Shown here: positions 9,072 through 16,585 of the stretch, piece after piece
Layout of the letters: every line of letters starts with the position of its first letter
Position numbering within the stretch: position 1 is the stretch's first letter
Assembly: GCA_019912665.1 (NCBI GenBank)
Contig: JAIOIE010000008.1
Coordinates: 281,649-345,648 of the forward strand
Origin: Deltaproteobacteria bacterium
GTDB lineage: Bacteria; Desulfobacterota; GWC2-55-46
Direction: 5' to 3'
Length of the DNA: 64,000 nt
Notes under the pieces: model-generated
What the model was told of the DNA's origin: nothing
Databases searched by the model: none
What the model saw: the letters and a program-made list of their open reading frames with translations, nothing else
Made by a program: the position numbers and the translations under genes

Positions 9072-10160
9072 TTATCGGATTACCCAAATATTTTCCTTCT
9101 TTAATGATACCTTGATGCATTGGCCCGCCGCAAGTCCAAGTTTTCTAAGCACAAAATTGGGCAGCTCCGCCTTAAGCGGGGTACTGCCCTCACCTGCCTC
9201 AAGGTAGAGTATGTGGGTCGAGCCTCTGCCGACAGTGCCGGTTATCCTGCACTCGAGTATGTTGTCCTGGACCTTCCCGAGCACCCTGTCTGGCCTTATT
9301 ACGAGTATCTCTTCAGGGCGTATGCAGAAAGAGACGTCCATCCCGGGGCTCAAGGCCGGACCGGGCGGCAAAGGGGCCTTAACCATGCCTATGTCCGGGT
9401 TGTCGATAATCACATGGATCCCGTCCAGGGCGGCTATTTTGCCTGAAAAGATGTTCCGCACACCCATGAACCGGGCGACGTTCCTTGTAAGGGGCCTGTA
9501 AAAGACGTCCTCTTGTGTGCCGGCCTGCTCGATGGAGCCGTTATTTATTACGGCTATCCTCTTACCCAGCATGAATGCCTCCTCGAGGTCGTGAGTGACG
9601 AGGACGGTGGTAATCGGATACATGCGGTGGATATTGAGGAGGTCTGCCCTGAGCTTTTCCCTGACCTGATAGTCGAGGGCAGAGAAGGGCTCGTCAAGGA
9701 GGAGCACCCTGGGCCCTGCGGCGAGTGTCCTCGCGAGGGCCGTCCTCTGCTTCTGCCCGCCCGAGAGCTCGTGCGGAAACCTCTTTTCAAGCCCCGAAAG
9801 CCTCATTACGGAAAGGAGCTCCCCTACCTTCTGCCGGACCTCGTCCTTGTTTCCGCCCCCTATGCCGTAGGCTATGTTCTCCGAAACGGTCATGTGCGGG
9901 AAAAGGGCGTAGTCCTGGAAGAGGTGCCCTATCTTCCTCGTCCTCATGGGCAGGTTTACGCCGGCACCCGAATCGAAGAGTGTCTCGCCCTCAACCGCCA
10001 CCCGGCCCTCGTCAGGCGCCACGATGCCGGATATCATCTTAAGTACCAGGCTTTTCCCGGCGCCGGACGGGCCGAAGAGCACAAGGAGCTCCTCGTCAAG
10101 CTTTAGGTCCACCTCCACTCTGAAGCCGGGGAGCCTCTTTCTCAAGGATATCTCAAGCAT
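9072..10160 (-). CDS. modC: Molybdate ABC transporter ATP-binding protein
   Basis: A 362-residue ABC ATPase. It has Walker A GPSGAGKS (residues 31-38), the Q-loop at LFQDYALFP, signature LSGGQKQR (~132-139), Walker B LLLDEPFSALD and the switch His in VTHDLEEA. The region beyond residue ~225, with GRGSTHILYLEAGEGST near the end, is the TOBE/Mop-like molybdate-sensing domain of ModC. It powers uptake through ModB. The start at 10160 is one base after the modB stop, consistent with coupled translation. Spermidine or sulfate ATPases are similar, but the adjacent ModA and ModB make molybdate or tungstate the best reading. Confidence 0.92.
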   Translation of the reverse strand: MLEISLRKRLPGFRVEVDLKLDEELLVLFGPSGAGKSLVLKMISGIVAPDEGRVAVEGETLFDSGAGVNLPMRTRKIGHLFQDYALFPHMTVSENIAYGIGGGNKDEVRQKVGELLSVMRLSGLEKRFPHELSGGQKQRTALARTLAAGPRVLLLDEPFSALDYQVREKLRADLLNIHRMYPITTVLVTHDLEEAFMLGKRIAVINNGSIEQAGTQEDVFYRPLTRNVARFMGVRNIFSGKIAALDGIHVIIDNPDIGMVKAPLPPGPALSPGMDVSFCIRPEEILVIRPDRVLGKVQDNILECRITGTVGRGSTHILYLEAGEGSTPLKAELPNFVLRKLGLAAGQCIKVSLKKENIWVIR

Positions 10161-10161
10161 C

Positions 10162-10818
10162 TCAGAACCTCACCCGGCTGAACCTCCCGGCAATGAAGAG
10201 GACAGTGAAGGAAAAAAGCGTTATTATGCCGACGAGCAGGTTGGCGGTCGCGTAATCCCCTGCCTGCACGGCGTCGTAAATGGCTATGGGTAGCGTCTGG
10301 GTAAGGCCAGGGATGTTGCCTGCTATCATGAGCGTTGCGCCGAACTCGCCGGTTGCGCGCGCAAAGGCCATGACCGCCCCGGCAAAGAGCCCCCGCCACG
10401 CGAGCGGCAGCGTTATGGTCGTTATGACCTGCAGCTCGGTCTTCCCGAGGAGCCTTGCCGCGTCCTCGAGCTCCGAGCCCACGCCTTCGAGCGCGGCCCT
10501 CGCGGGCTTGACGAAAAGCGGAAGCGACGAGATGAAGGCGGCTATCACGGCCCCCTTCCAGGTGAAGACGAGCTCGATGCCGAGCGTATCAGAGAGGAAG
10601 TTTCCGAGCCGGCCCGACCTTCCGAACGCGGTAAGCAGATAATATCCGAGGACCGTCGGCGGTATGACGAGCGGCTGCATTATGACGACGTCGACTAGAC
10701 TTTTCCCCCAAAAGTCCCGCTTTGCCATGATCCAGGCCAGGACGACTCCGACGGCGACGGTTATGACGGTCGCGGTGAGCGAGACCTTTACGGTTATGTA
10801 AAGCGGGAAGAGGTCCAT
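10162..10818 (-). CDS. modB: Molybdate ABC transporter permease
   Basis: A 218-residue inner membrane protein with about five to six hydrophobic helices. The EAA-like coupling loop is EDAARLLGKTELQVITTITLPLAWRG (residues ~137-162), and FARATGEFGATLMIAGNIPG is characteristic of ModB/CysT-type permeases. It forms the membrane channel for molybdate with ModA and ModC. Its start abuts the modA stop (10819), so modA, modB and modC are tightly coupled. Confidence 0.93.
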   Translation of the reverse strand: MDLFPLYITVKVSLTATVITVAVGVVLAWIMAKRDFWGKSLVDVVIMQPLVIPPTVLGYYLLTAFGRSGRLGNFLSDTLGIELVFTWKGAVIAAFISSLPLFVKPARAALEGVGSELEDAARLLGKTELQVITTITLPLAWRGLFAGAVMAFARATGEFGATLMIAGNIPGLTQTLPIAIYDAVQAGDYATANLLVGIITLFSFTVLFIAGRFSRVRF

Positions 10819-11598
10819 TTATTTAGGGCCTTCCGGCAGCATGAAGCCGTATTTTTTCATTATCAAGGCGCCCTTGGGCCCTTTCACGAACTTTATGAAA
10901 TCCCTTGCCGCTTTAGCCTCTTTCGACGTGCTTACCACGGCGGCGGCCTGCTCTATTGGGTCGTGCAATTCCTCCTGCACGAGAATGTAATCTATCTCCG
11001 GCACGCCTGCTATGGAGAGGGAGACGAACCCGACCGGGGCGTTCCCTGACTGGACGAACTGGAGGGCCTGCCTGATGTTTTCGCCGTAAACGAGCCTGGG
11101 TTTCACTTTGTCCCAGATCCCTGCGGATTTCATCGCCTCCATCGCCGCCTTTCCGTAAGGCGCGTGGTCCGGGTTGGCGATAGCTATCCTGTAGCCGCCG
11201 GCGACGAGGTCTTCAAGTCCGTTCGCGGTTATCCCCGAGCCCTTCCGGACTGCCAGCACTATCCTTCCCCTGGCATAAGGCTCCATCGTCTCCGGAATCA
11301 CCTTCCCCTTCTCCGCAAGGCCCTCCATGTGGGCAATGTCCGCGGCGAAAAAGACGTCGAAGGGCGCGCCGTGCTCTATCTGCTTGGCGAGCATCCCTGT
11401 CGAGCCCATTGAAAGCACCACCTTATACCCGGTCTCCTTCTCGAACTCCGCCGCAATGTCCTTGAACGCGAACGAAAGGGTGGCGGCCCCGGCGACCGTA
11501 AGCTGCCGGTCTCCCGCGAACGCAATGGGCTCGGACAGTGATAAAAAGAATATGGCCGGTAACAGGGCCGCGAGGAATGCCTTGAACATGCTTCTCAT
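10819..11598 (-). CDS. modA: Molybdate-binding periplasmic protein
   Basis: A 259-residue periplasmic solute-binding protein. A Sec signal peptide is seen (positively charged MRSMFK, then ~18 hydrophobic residues, cleavage likely after IAFA). The mature start LTVAGAATLSFAFKDIAAEFEKETG and the SMGSTGMLAKQI stretch are typical of ModA, whose conserved Ser residues bind the oxyanion. I chose ATG 11598 because GGAGG lies eight bases upstream; an in-frame ATG at 11613 precedes that site. The protein delivers molybdate (or tungstate) to ModBC. It has its own likely promoter at 11616-11645. Confidence 0.93.
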   Translation of the reverse strand: MRSMFKAFLAALLPAIFFLSLSEPIAFAGDRQLTVAGAATLSFAFKDIAAEFEKETGYKVVLSMGSTGMLAKQIEHGAPFDVFFAADIAHMEGLAEKGKVIPETMEPYARGRIVLAVRKGSGITANGLEDLVAGGYRIAIANPDHAPYGKAAMEAMKSAGIWDKVKPRLVYGENIRQALQFVQSGNAPVGFVSLSIAGVPEIDYILVQEELHDPIEQAAAVVSTSKEAKAARDFIKFVKGPKGALIMKKYGFMLPEGPK

Positions 11599-11615
11599 AA
11601 GAATATCCTCCATTC

Positions 11616-11645
11616 ATATTATTAGATTGCGACAGAGCGTGTAAA
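11616..11645 (-). promoter_or_regulatory. Sigma70-like promoter of modA
   Basis: On the minus strand TTTACA (11640-11645) and TAATAT (11616-11621) are separated by 18 bp, 17 bases before the modA start. This suggests modABC can be expressed separately from the upstream porin gene. Confidence 0.5.
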
Positions 11646-11683
11646 GCACTAAAAGCTTGCTGAAAAACTCCGCTTTTATTCAG

Positions 11684-11752
11684 GCTCTCAAAAAGCTCCA
11701 GATGCGAGCGACGAAGAGAACGACCCACATGTACTTTTCAGCAGCTGCTAAA
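11684..11752. repeat. Degenerate partial copy of repeat family B
   Basis: CTCAAAAAGCTCCAGATGCGAG and the right part CTTTTCAGCAGC(TGCT) match the ends of the complete element at 54401-54522 (CTCAAAAAGCTCAAGATGCAAG and TTTTTCAGCAGCC). The middle is diverged. The right end covers the stop codon of the porin gene (11748-11750). Confidence 0.55.
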
Positions 11753-12857
11753 AGACCAGTATCGCCTGCAAGAGGAAGAGGTCCCCGATATTACGCCCGG
11801 TCGCGTTCGTCTCCTGCGCGGTGACTATGGGGTTTGCCCCGGCATCCCTGAAAAGGTAGTTCGCAGTTATCCTGTTCTTCCCGCTGATATGATATGTCGC
11901 CCCTACTGTGGTGGTCTTGAGACGGCTGTCCGCAGTACCCGCGTCCTTCTCGAAATCCTCGTACCTGCCGAGGAGCTCGATCCTTTCCTCAAAGGGGAGC
12001 GTGAACGAGCCCTGCGCGTACCATCCCCTCGGCTTCTGGGACTGCCCTGCCGAAGGCGCACCTGAGGCAACGCTCCAGTTCTCCCATTCCGCCGCCACGT
12101 ATTCGGCCCGGAGGCTGAAGCCGTTTCCGGCGTAATCGGCCTCGAACCCGTATGCCGACTCGTTGACCTCCAGGAGGGCGCCCTCATCCCCTCCCTGGCC
12201 CCGATAGCCTGAAACGCCGACGGTCAATCCGTTTACAGGCGTAATAGTGACCCTGCCGACGACGTCCTTGTCGCCGTTATTGTCCCCGGTATTCAGGCCG
12301 CTGCCGTTTATTACGGAAACGCCGTATTTGAGGCCGTAAAGATCCTTGATTGTCCCGCTCACCCTCGCGCCGATGTCCCTCAGGCTGCCGCCCACGGTCC
12401 CGAGTTTCCCCGCTATCTCGTTTATGACCTCGGCCCGGAGGACAGGAAGCCTGGAGGTCGTGCCCTCGACCCCTTCGAGCGTGAAGTCGTACTTGAACTG
12501 GCCGAAGGTCAGGGACGCGTATTCGGAGACCGCGTATGTCGCATAGGCGTCGAAGAGCTTGACCGTCGAGGGAGAAGCGCCGGGGCCGGGCCCGTCGAGG
12601 CTGGCGGTGAGCCTGTAGCCGAGCTTCTCGTTCACCGAGCCGGAGGCCCCGAGGCGCGCCCGCCTCACCCTGAACTCGCTATCGACCTTTTTAGCCGCAG
12701 TCGTCTGCGAGGATAGGTCGCTCGCATCCGACCTGAACCAGCCCTCGACATAACCGCTCAACCGCGGCGGCTTTATCTCAACTTCACCGGCCTTGGACTG
12801 CGCTGGGAGAACTATCACAAAACATAATGAGGCCGCCAGAACACCTTTTAACCACAT
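11748..12857 (-). CDS. Outer-membrane porin, OprO/OprP-like
   Basis: A 369-residue protein with a signal peptide (MWLKGVLAASLCFVIVLPAQSKA), followed by alternating beta-strand sequence. The mature start RLSGYVEGWFRSDASD and the end GDLFLLQAILVF (terminal Phe) mark an outer-membrane beta-barrel. Features such as SEFRVRRARLGASGSVNEKLGYRL resemble the phosphate-selective porin O/P family. I chose ATG 12857 because GGGAGGGTGATG precedes it; an in-frame ATG lies at 12875. Its place between a ModE-type regulator and modABC suggests it lets molybdate or another oxyanion across the outer membrane, but this is inference. Confidence 0.8.
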   Translation of the reverse strand: MWLKGVLAASLCFVIVLPAQSKAGEVEIKPPRLSGYVEGWFRSDASDLSSQTTAAKKVDSEFRVRRARLGASGSVNEKLGYRLTASLDGPGPGASPSTVKLFDAYATYAVSEYASLTFGQFKYDFTLEGVEGTTSRLPVLRAEVINEIAGKLGTVGGSLRDIGARVSGTIKDLYGLKYGVSVINGSGLNTGDNNGDKDVVGRVTITPVNGLTVGVSGYRGQGGDEGALLEVNESAYGFEADYAGNGFSLRAEYVAAEWENWSVASGAPSAGQSQKPRGWYAQGSFTLPFEERIELLGRYEDFEKDAGTADSRLKTTTVGATYHISGKNRITANYLFRDAGANPIVTAQETNATGRNIGDLFLLQAILVF

Positions 12858-12884
12858 TGCATCACCCTCCCTCATTTATAATTT

Positions 12885-12908
12885 CGCTATTCCCTAAAGG
12901 GAATAGCG
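12885..12908. promoter_or_regulatory. Candidate ModE operator upstream of the porin/mod operon
   Basis: A perfect inverted repeat: CGCTATTCCC, four-base centre TAAA, then GGGAATAGCG. The outer CGCTAT/ATAGCG half sites resemble the CGNTAT...ATANCG halves of known ModE boxes. It sits 28 bp upstream of the porin start and just below a short ModE gene. A TATAAA lies immediately downstream on the minus strand, so a bound regulator would cover the promoter. It has no T-run right after it, arguing against a terminator. Confidence 0.55.
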
Positions 12909-12923
12909 CATGCCAAAAAAAAT

Positions 12924-13295
12924 CTATTCTCTCAGGAGCGAAATCATCTCCTCCCTGAACGACCTGAACTTATCGTCAATCTCCCTGAACGCCTTAATCG
13001 CCTTTTCCCCTTCGGCCGTAAGGGCCGCTCCGCCGCCGCCCTTGCCGCCGGTAGATGCCGTCACGAGCGGCCTGGCCGCCTGCCTGTTCATCGATTCAAC
13101 GAGTTCCCACGCCTTCCTGTAAGACATGTCTATGGCCCTGGCAGCACCGGTTATGGAGCCGTATTCTCGTATCATCTCAAGCAGTATTACCCTTCCGATG
13201 CCTAGATAGGTGCCCTCTGGCCCCTCTACCCAGATATGCCCCTTCACGGTATAAGCCCCGGCGGGCTTTTCGTCTTTTTTAAAATCGCGCTTCAT
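12924..13295 (-). CDS. ModE-type winged-helix regulator, DNA-binding domain only
   Basis: A 123-residue protein. Residues ~25-90 match the N-terminal helix-turn-helix of ModE (LLEMIREYGSITGAARAIDMSYRKAWELVESMNR), followed by GGKGGGGAALTAEGEKAI, the usual wing. The C-terminal molybdate-binding (molbindin/TOBE) domains of E. coli ModE (262 residues) are absent, as in the short ModE-like family of anaerobes. It probably controls the porin-modABC genes next to it. ATG 13295 is chosen because the promoter at 13305-13333 excludes the upstream in-frame TTG at 13364, which lies inside a terminator hairpin. A GTG at 13247 is a possible alternative start. Confidence 0.82.
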   Translation of the reverse strand: MKRDFKKDEKPAGAYTVKGHIWVEGPEGTYLGIGRVILLEMIREYGSITGAARAIDMSYRKAWELVESMNRQAARPLVTASTGGKGGGGAALTAEGEKAIKAFREIDDKFRSFREEMISLLRE

Positions 13296-13304
13296 GCGAT
13301 GCGT

Positions 13305-13333
13305 AATATACTGCGGGGAATAACCCTTGTCAA
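13305..13333 (-). promoter_or_regulatory. Near-consensus sigma70 promoter of the modE-like gene
   Basis: On the minus strand TTGACA (13328-13333) and TATATT (13305-13310) are separated by exactly 17 bp. The -10 box ends only nine bases before ATG 13295, so the transcript would have almost no 5' leader from that start. Confidence 0.7.
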
Positions 13334-13334
13334 T

Positions 13335-13361
13335 AAAAACCGGTCTGTCAGACCGGTTTTT
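13335..13361 (-). terminator. Intrinsic terminator after the histidine kinase gene
   Basis: AAAAACCGGTCT and AGACCGGTTTTT form a 12-bp stem around a 3-base loop, with a T-run on both strands. It lies 20 bp past the kinase stop (13381) and ends directly at the -35 box of the modE-like gene, separating the two units. Confidence 0.8.
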
Positions 13362-13380
13362 CAAAAAAATCCTGTAGTGA

Positions 13381-14769
13381 CTAGATCTTCATATTTGCAG
13401 GTTCAAAAGGGATCGTAAAGCCGAAGGTAACGCCCCTTTCTTTTCCGGCCTCGACCCAGACCTTTCCGCCGTGGGCCTCGACAAAGCTCTTCACGATGCT
13501 CAGGCCCAGGCCGGCACCGCCGGTCTTAATCCCTTCGGCGGTCTGGTAGAAGGCGTCGAATATCCTTTCAGCCTCCTCGTGGGAAATGCCCTTTCCGTCG
13601 TTCCAGACCGTAAACCTGAGGCCATCCGAATCCAACCCGGCCGAGATGTCAACGGTCTCGGAGGCGTGCTTGAAGGCATTGCTCAGGAGGTTGTATATGA
13701 TCCTCCTCAACTTGTCCTCGTCCGCGTGGACCTCGATGTCGATTGTCCCCTCCGAAAAAAGCGCGCCGTTCAGGAGGAGCCTCTTTCCCGAGCCCTCGAA
13801 AGGAAGGGCCGCGTCCCTGACAGTGTCCGAGAGCCTTACGGCCTCCCTCCTTACGGCCAGCTTCCCGTTCTCGGCCCTGCTGAAGTCGAGTATGTCAGAG
13901 GTCATGGACTCTATCCTCTGGGCGGAGGAAAGGATCACGTCCAATTTCTTCCTGGCCTTTTCCGAAAACTCCTGGCCCATGAGGAGCAGCTCGGAATTTA
14001 TGGATATCGAAGTAAGCGGGCCCCTTATGTCATGGACGATATGGTCGATATACATCTTCCGGAGCTTCTCGAGCTTTTTCTCCCTCGTCATGTTGAAGGC
14101 AATGCCGAGGAAGTTCCTTATCTCCCCGTGCTCGTCCTTTATCGCGTTTATCGAAAGGAGCACCGGCACCTCCGAACCATCCCGCGCTATATTTATTATC
14201 TCCCCCCTCCAGAAGCCTTTCGATGGGTCGAGTATGTCCTGCCACATCCTCTCGTAGAGGTCCCCGGTCGAGTGGTGGGACTTAAGGATGCGCGGGTTCC
14301 GTCCCAGGACCTCGTGTCTCTGGTATCCATAGGTATCGAGAAAGGCCGGGTTTACGTCTATTATGGAGCCGTCCCGGTCGGTTATGGCGACACCGTCATT
14401 GGAGAACTTGAAGATGCGCCTGAACTCCTCGGTAAGATAGGCCGGGAGCCCCGTTTTTTTCATCGAGAGCGTAAGGAGGACAGAATAGAGCGCGCCCGTG
14501 CGGTCCCGTAGCGGGTGTATAGAAAGGTAAAGCTCTGAAACTCTCCCGTCCTTCCGGAGCATGCCGGTTTTCCCGGAGGCGGGGCGGGCCTCCTCCTCGG
14601 AGCCGTCGAGAAATGCCTCCACAGGGGATTCCGCGCCGGGCGGGACGAGCATCGAGAACTCTTTCCCCATTGCCTCATCTGATGTGTAGCCGAGCATGTC
14701 CTCGAGGCTGTGGCTGAACCTTATTATGCGCCCCTGCCTGTCAAGGCTGAGGCTGCCTTCCTTCAACAT
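13381..14769 (-). CDS. Soluble PAS-PAS sensor histidine kinase
   Basis: A 462-residue protein without membrane segments. PAS domain 1 covers about residues 5-110 and PAS domain 2 about 115-225 (DGVAITDRDGSIIDVNPAFLDTYGY). The HisKA domain has the phospho-acceptor His in HIVHDIRGPLTSI (~residue 242), and the HATPase domain shows the N box NLLSNAFKH, G1 WNDGKGI and G2 GGAGLGLSI. It senses a cytoplasmic signal or redox/ligand via PAS and phosphorylates an unseen response regulator. No receiver-domain gene is adjacent. It lies 58 bp downstream of the HTH-PilZ gene on the same strand. Confidence 0.9.
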   Translation of the reverse strand: MLKEGSLSLDRQGRIIRFSHSLEDMLGYTSDEAMGKEFSMLVPPGAESPVEAFLDGSEEEARPASGKTGMLRKDGRVSELYLSIHPLRDRTGALYSVLLTLSMKKTGLPAYLTEEFRRIFKFSNDGVAITDRDGSIIDVNPAFLDTYGYQRHEVLGRNPRILKSHHSTGDLYERMWQDILDPSKGFWRGEIINIARDGSEVPVLLSINAIKDEHGEIRNFLGIAFNMTREKKLEKLRKMYIDHIVHDIRGPLTSISINSELLLMGQEFSEKARKKLDVILSSAQRIESMTSDILDFSRAENGKLAVRREAVRLSDTVRDAALPFEGSGKRLLLNGALFSEGTIDIEVHADEDKLRRIIYNLLSNAFKHASETVDISAGLDSDGLRFTVWNDGKGISHEEAERIFDAFYQTAEGIKTGGAGLGLSIVKSFVEAHGGKVWVEAGKERGVTFGFTIPFEPANMKI

Positions 14770-14827
14770 CGTCGTTTACCTTTGGATGTAAAAGCCTTTA
14801 ATGGAATACAGAAAAAGGGGCCCGTAA

Positions 14828-15274
14828 TCAAAGCCCGGGGTGGAAACGCACCCCGACCTGCCTGCTCCCGCCGTTCTCTTTTACCCAGACCACATCCGCA
14901 TCGAGGACCCTCTGCGGACAGCTGTCAGGGCTGAAACCCAGGGTCAGCAGGTCTCCGGGGCCAAGCTCCTCTGCGGTATTGAACATAAGCCCCCCCGAGC
15001 TTATGTTCTCGATTATCGAACTGAAAGAAACCGCATGGCCGGTTTTTCTGAAATCCAGCGGAAGCCCGGAGGCGAACCTCGGAGACGACCTCTTGTTTAC
15101 TGAGAAGCCTGCCCCCAGATTTGCCAATGTGCTTACGGCCAGCGGGCTCGGCCTCGACCTGCCCTTTTCCCACCTGTTCACAGTCGAGAAGCTGACTCCG
15201 AGCTCTCGCGCCAGCCTCTCCTGCGACCACCCGAATAAATATCTTAGACGCTTGATATCGTCAGGACCCATCAT
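14828..15274 (-). CDS. XRE-type HTH fused to a PilZ domain
   Basis: A 148-residue two-domain protein. Residues ~3-50 form a Cro/XRE helix-turn-helix (LRYLFGWSQERLARELGVSFSTVNRWEKGRSRPS). Residues ~62-148 look like a PilZ domain, with RSSPR matching the RxxxR motif and NISSGG matching the D/NxSxxG motif that together bind c-di-GMP. This would make a transcription factor directly controlled by c-di-GMP, but ligand binding is inferred. I chose ATG 15274 because GGGGGA lies seven bases upstream; an in-frame ATG at 15301 is possible. A palindrome CGCTATAGCG at 15303-15312 lies just upstream. It sits between deoB and a PAS kinase, and the fusion is uncommon to my knowledge. Confidence 0.75.
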   Translation of the reverse strand: MMGPDDIKRLRYLFGWSQERLARELGVSFSTVNRWEKGRSRPSPLAVSTLANLGAGFSVNKRSSPRFASGLPLDFRKTGHAVSFSSIIENISSGGLMFNTAEELGPGDLLTLGFSPDSCPQRVLDADVVWVKENGGSRQVGVRFHPGL

Positions 15275-15302
15275 CCTACCATCCCCCTTAGGCCCAAGCA
15301 TA

Positions 15303-15312
15303 CGCTATAGCG
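15303..15312. promoter_or_regulatory. Palindrome CGCTATAGCG upstream of the HTH-PilZ gene
   Basis: A 10-bp perfect palindrome within 30-40 bp of the gene start. It could be an operator for the HTH protein itself. It shares the CGCTAT half site with the candidate ModE operator. Short enough to occur by chance. Confidence 0.25.
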
Positions 15313-15409
15313 AGTCACATAGCTTAGTACCTTGCGATAAAAAAATCAAGGGTATTTCATGAGAAACGGGATGATTGTGTCTGCCGGTTCAAAAACATAA
15401 CAGAAACAG

Positions 15410-16585
15410 CTACTTGAGGATATTTCCGAGGAAGGAGCTGCCGTTCAGGGGGGCTCTTACCCCGAGCGCGGAGGCGATCGTCGCGCCCAGGTCTGAGAAA
15501 GTCTCCCTCGTGCCGAGGTCCATTCCGGGCTTGACTGCGTTTCCATAGACCAGGAGAGGCACATGTTCTCTTGAATGGTCGGTCGAAGGGGTCGTTGGGT
15601 CGCAGCCGTGGTCGCCGGTAATGAAGAGGATATCCCGCGGGCCGAGCCTTTCCATTATCTCCGGGAGGCGCGCATCCATGCGGCTCAAGGCCTCCGCGAA
15701 CCCGCGAGGGTCGTTCCTGTGGCCGTAGAAGGTATCGAAGTCGACAAGGTTCGTAAAGACGAGCCCTCGCGATTTCCTCTCCATCGCCTCGATTGTCCTG
15801 TCCATGCCGTCGTCGTTGCTCGAAGTATGTACTTCTTTTGATATGCCTTTATGGACGAATATGTCGCCGATCTTCCCGATGCCGGTCACATCGAGCCCTG
15901 CTTCGGTTATGTGCTCAAGGAGGGTCGGGCAGGGCGGCGGGACCGAAAAGTCTTTCCTTGCCGGAAGCCTCCTGAACGCCCCTGGCATTCCGGTGAACGG
16001 GCGGGCTATGACGCGCCCGATATTATAGGCGTCCGCAAGAAGCCTCGTCTTCTCGCATACCCTATAGAGATCCTCTACCGGCAGAACGCTTTCGTGCGCG
16101 GCTATCTGGAAGACGCTGTCCGCCGAGGTGTAGATTATGAGCTTCCGGGTCTTCAGGTGCTCCTCGCCGAAGCGCTCGATAATATCGGTCCCGGAGGCGG
16201 TCTTTCCCCATAGCCAGCCCCAGCCGGTCTCGTTCGTAAACGATTCCATGACCTCGGGCGGGAAGCCCTGGGGGAATACCGGGAATGGCTTATCCAAAAC
16301 GACCCCCGCCATCTCCCAATGGCCGGTCGCCGTGTCCTTCCCTGGCGAGGCCTCGCGCATCCGTCCAAAAGAGCCGAGGGGCCTATCCACTCGGGGTATC
16401 TCGCTCACCCCCTCGATATGCCCAAGGCCGAGGGAGGCGAGGTTAGGCGCCTTGAGCCCGTTGACCGCGCGGGAGGTGTTGTCGAGCGTGTGGGAGCCTT
16501 CGTCGCCGTACGCCCTCGCGTCAGGGAGCTCGCCTACGCCAAGGCCGTCGAAAACGATGAGGATTGCCCGGTCAAAAGACGGCAT
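15410..16585 (-). CDS. deoB: Phosphopentomutase
   Basis: A 391-residue metalloenzyme of the alkaline-phosphatase superfamily. It has the N-terminal metal motif ILIVFDGLGVGELPDA (Asp 13 region), the catalytic-Thr loop GKDTATGHWEMAG, and the C-terminal metal ligands in FITGDHGCDPTTPSTDHSREHVP. It interconverts ribose-1-phosphate and ribose-5-phosphate (and deoxy forms) in nucleoside salvage. The length is normal. Its start overlaps the cbiH stop by one base (TGATG), so it is translated as the last gene of the cobalamin operon; whether this link is functional is unclear. Confidence 0.95.
   Translation of the reverse strand: MPSFDRAILIVFDGLGVGELPDARAYGDEGSHTLDNTSRAVNGLKAPNLASLGLGHIEGVSEIPRVDRPLGSFGRMREASPGKDTATGHWEMAGVVLDKPFPVFPQGFPPEVMESFTNETGWGWLWGKTASGTDIIERFGEEHLKTRKLIIYTSADSVFQIAAHESVLPVEDLYRVCEKTRLLADAYNIGRVIARPFTGMPGAFRRLPARKDFSVPPPCPTLLEHITEAGLDVTGIGKIGDIFVHKGISKEVHTSSNDDGMDRTIEAMERKSRGLVFTNLVDFDTFYGHRNDPRGFAEALSRMDARLPEIMERLGPRDILFITGDHGCDPTTPSTDHSREHVPLLVYGNAVKPGMDLGTRETFSDLGATIASALGVRAPLNGSSFLGNILK

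Noticed and set aside
13296..13364. Upstream extension of the modE-like gene to a TTG at 13364
   Set aside because: It would translate a terminator hairpin and a sigma70 promoter.
13471..14511. A 346-codon plus-strand frame antisense to the PAS histidine kinase
   Set aside because: It mirrors kinase codons in high-GC DNA, has no recognisable domain, and the kinase is unmistakable.
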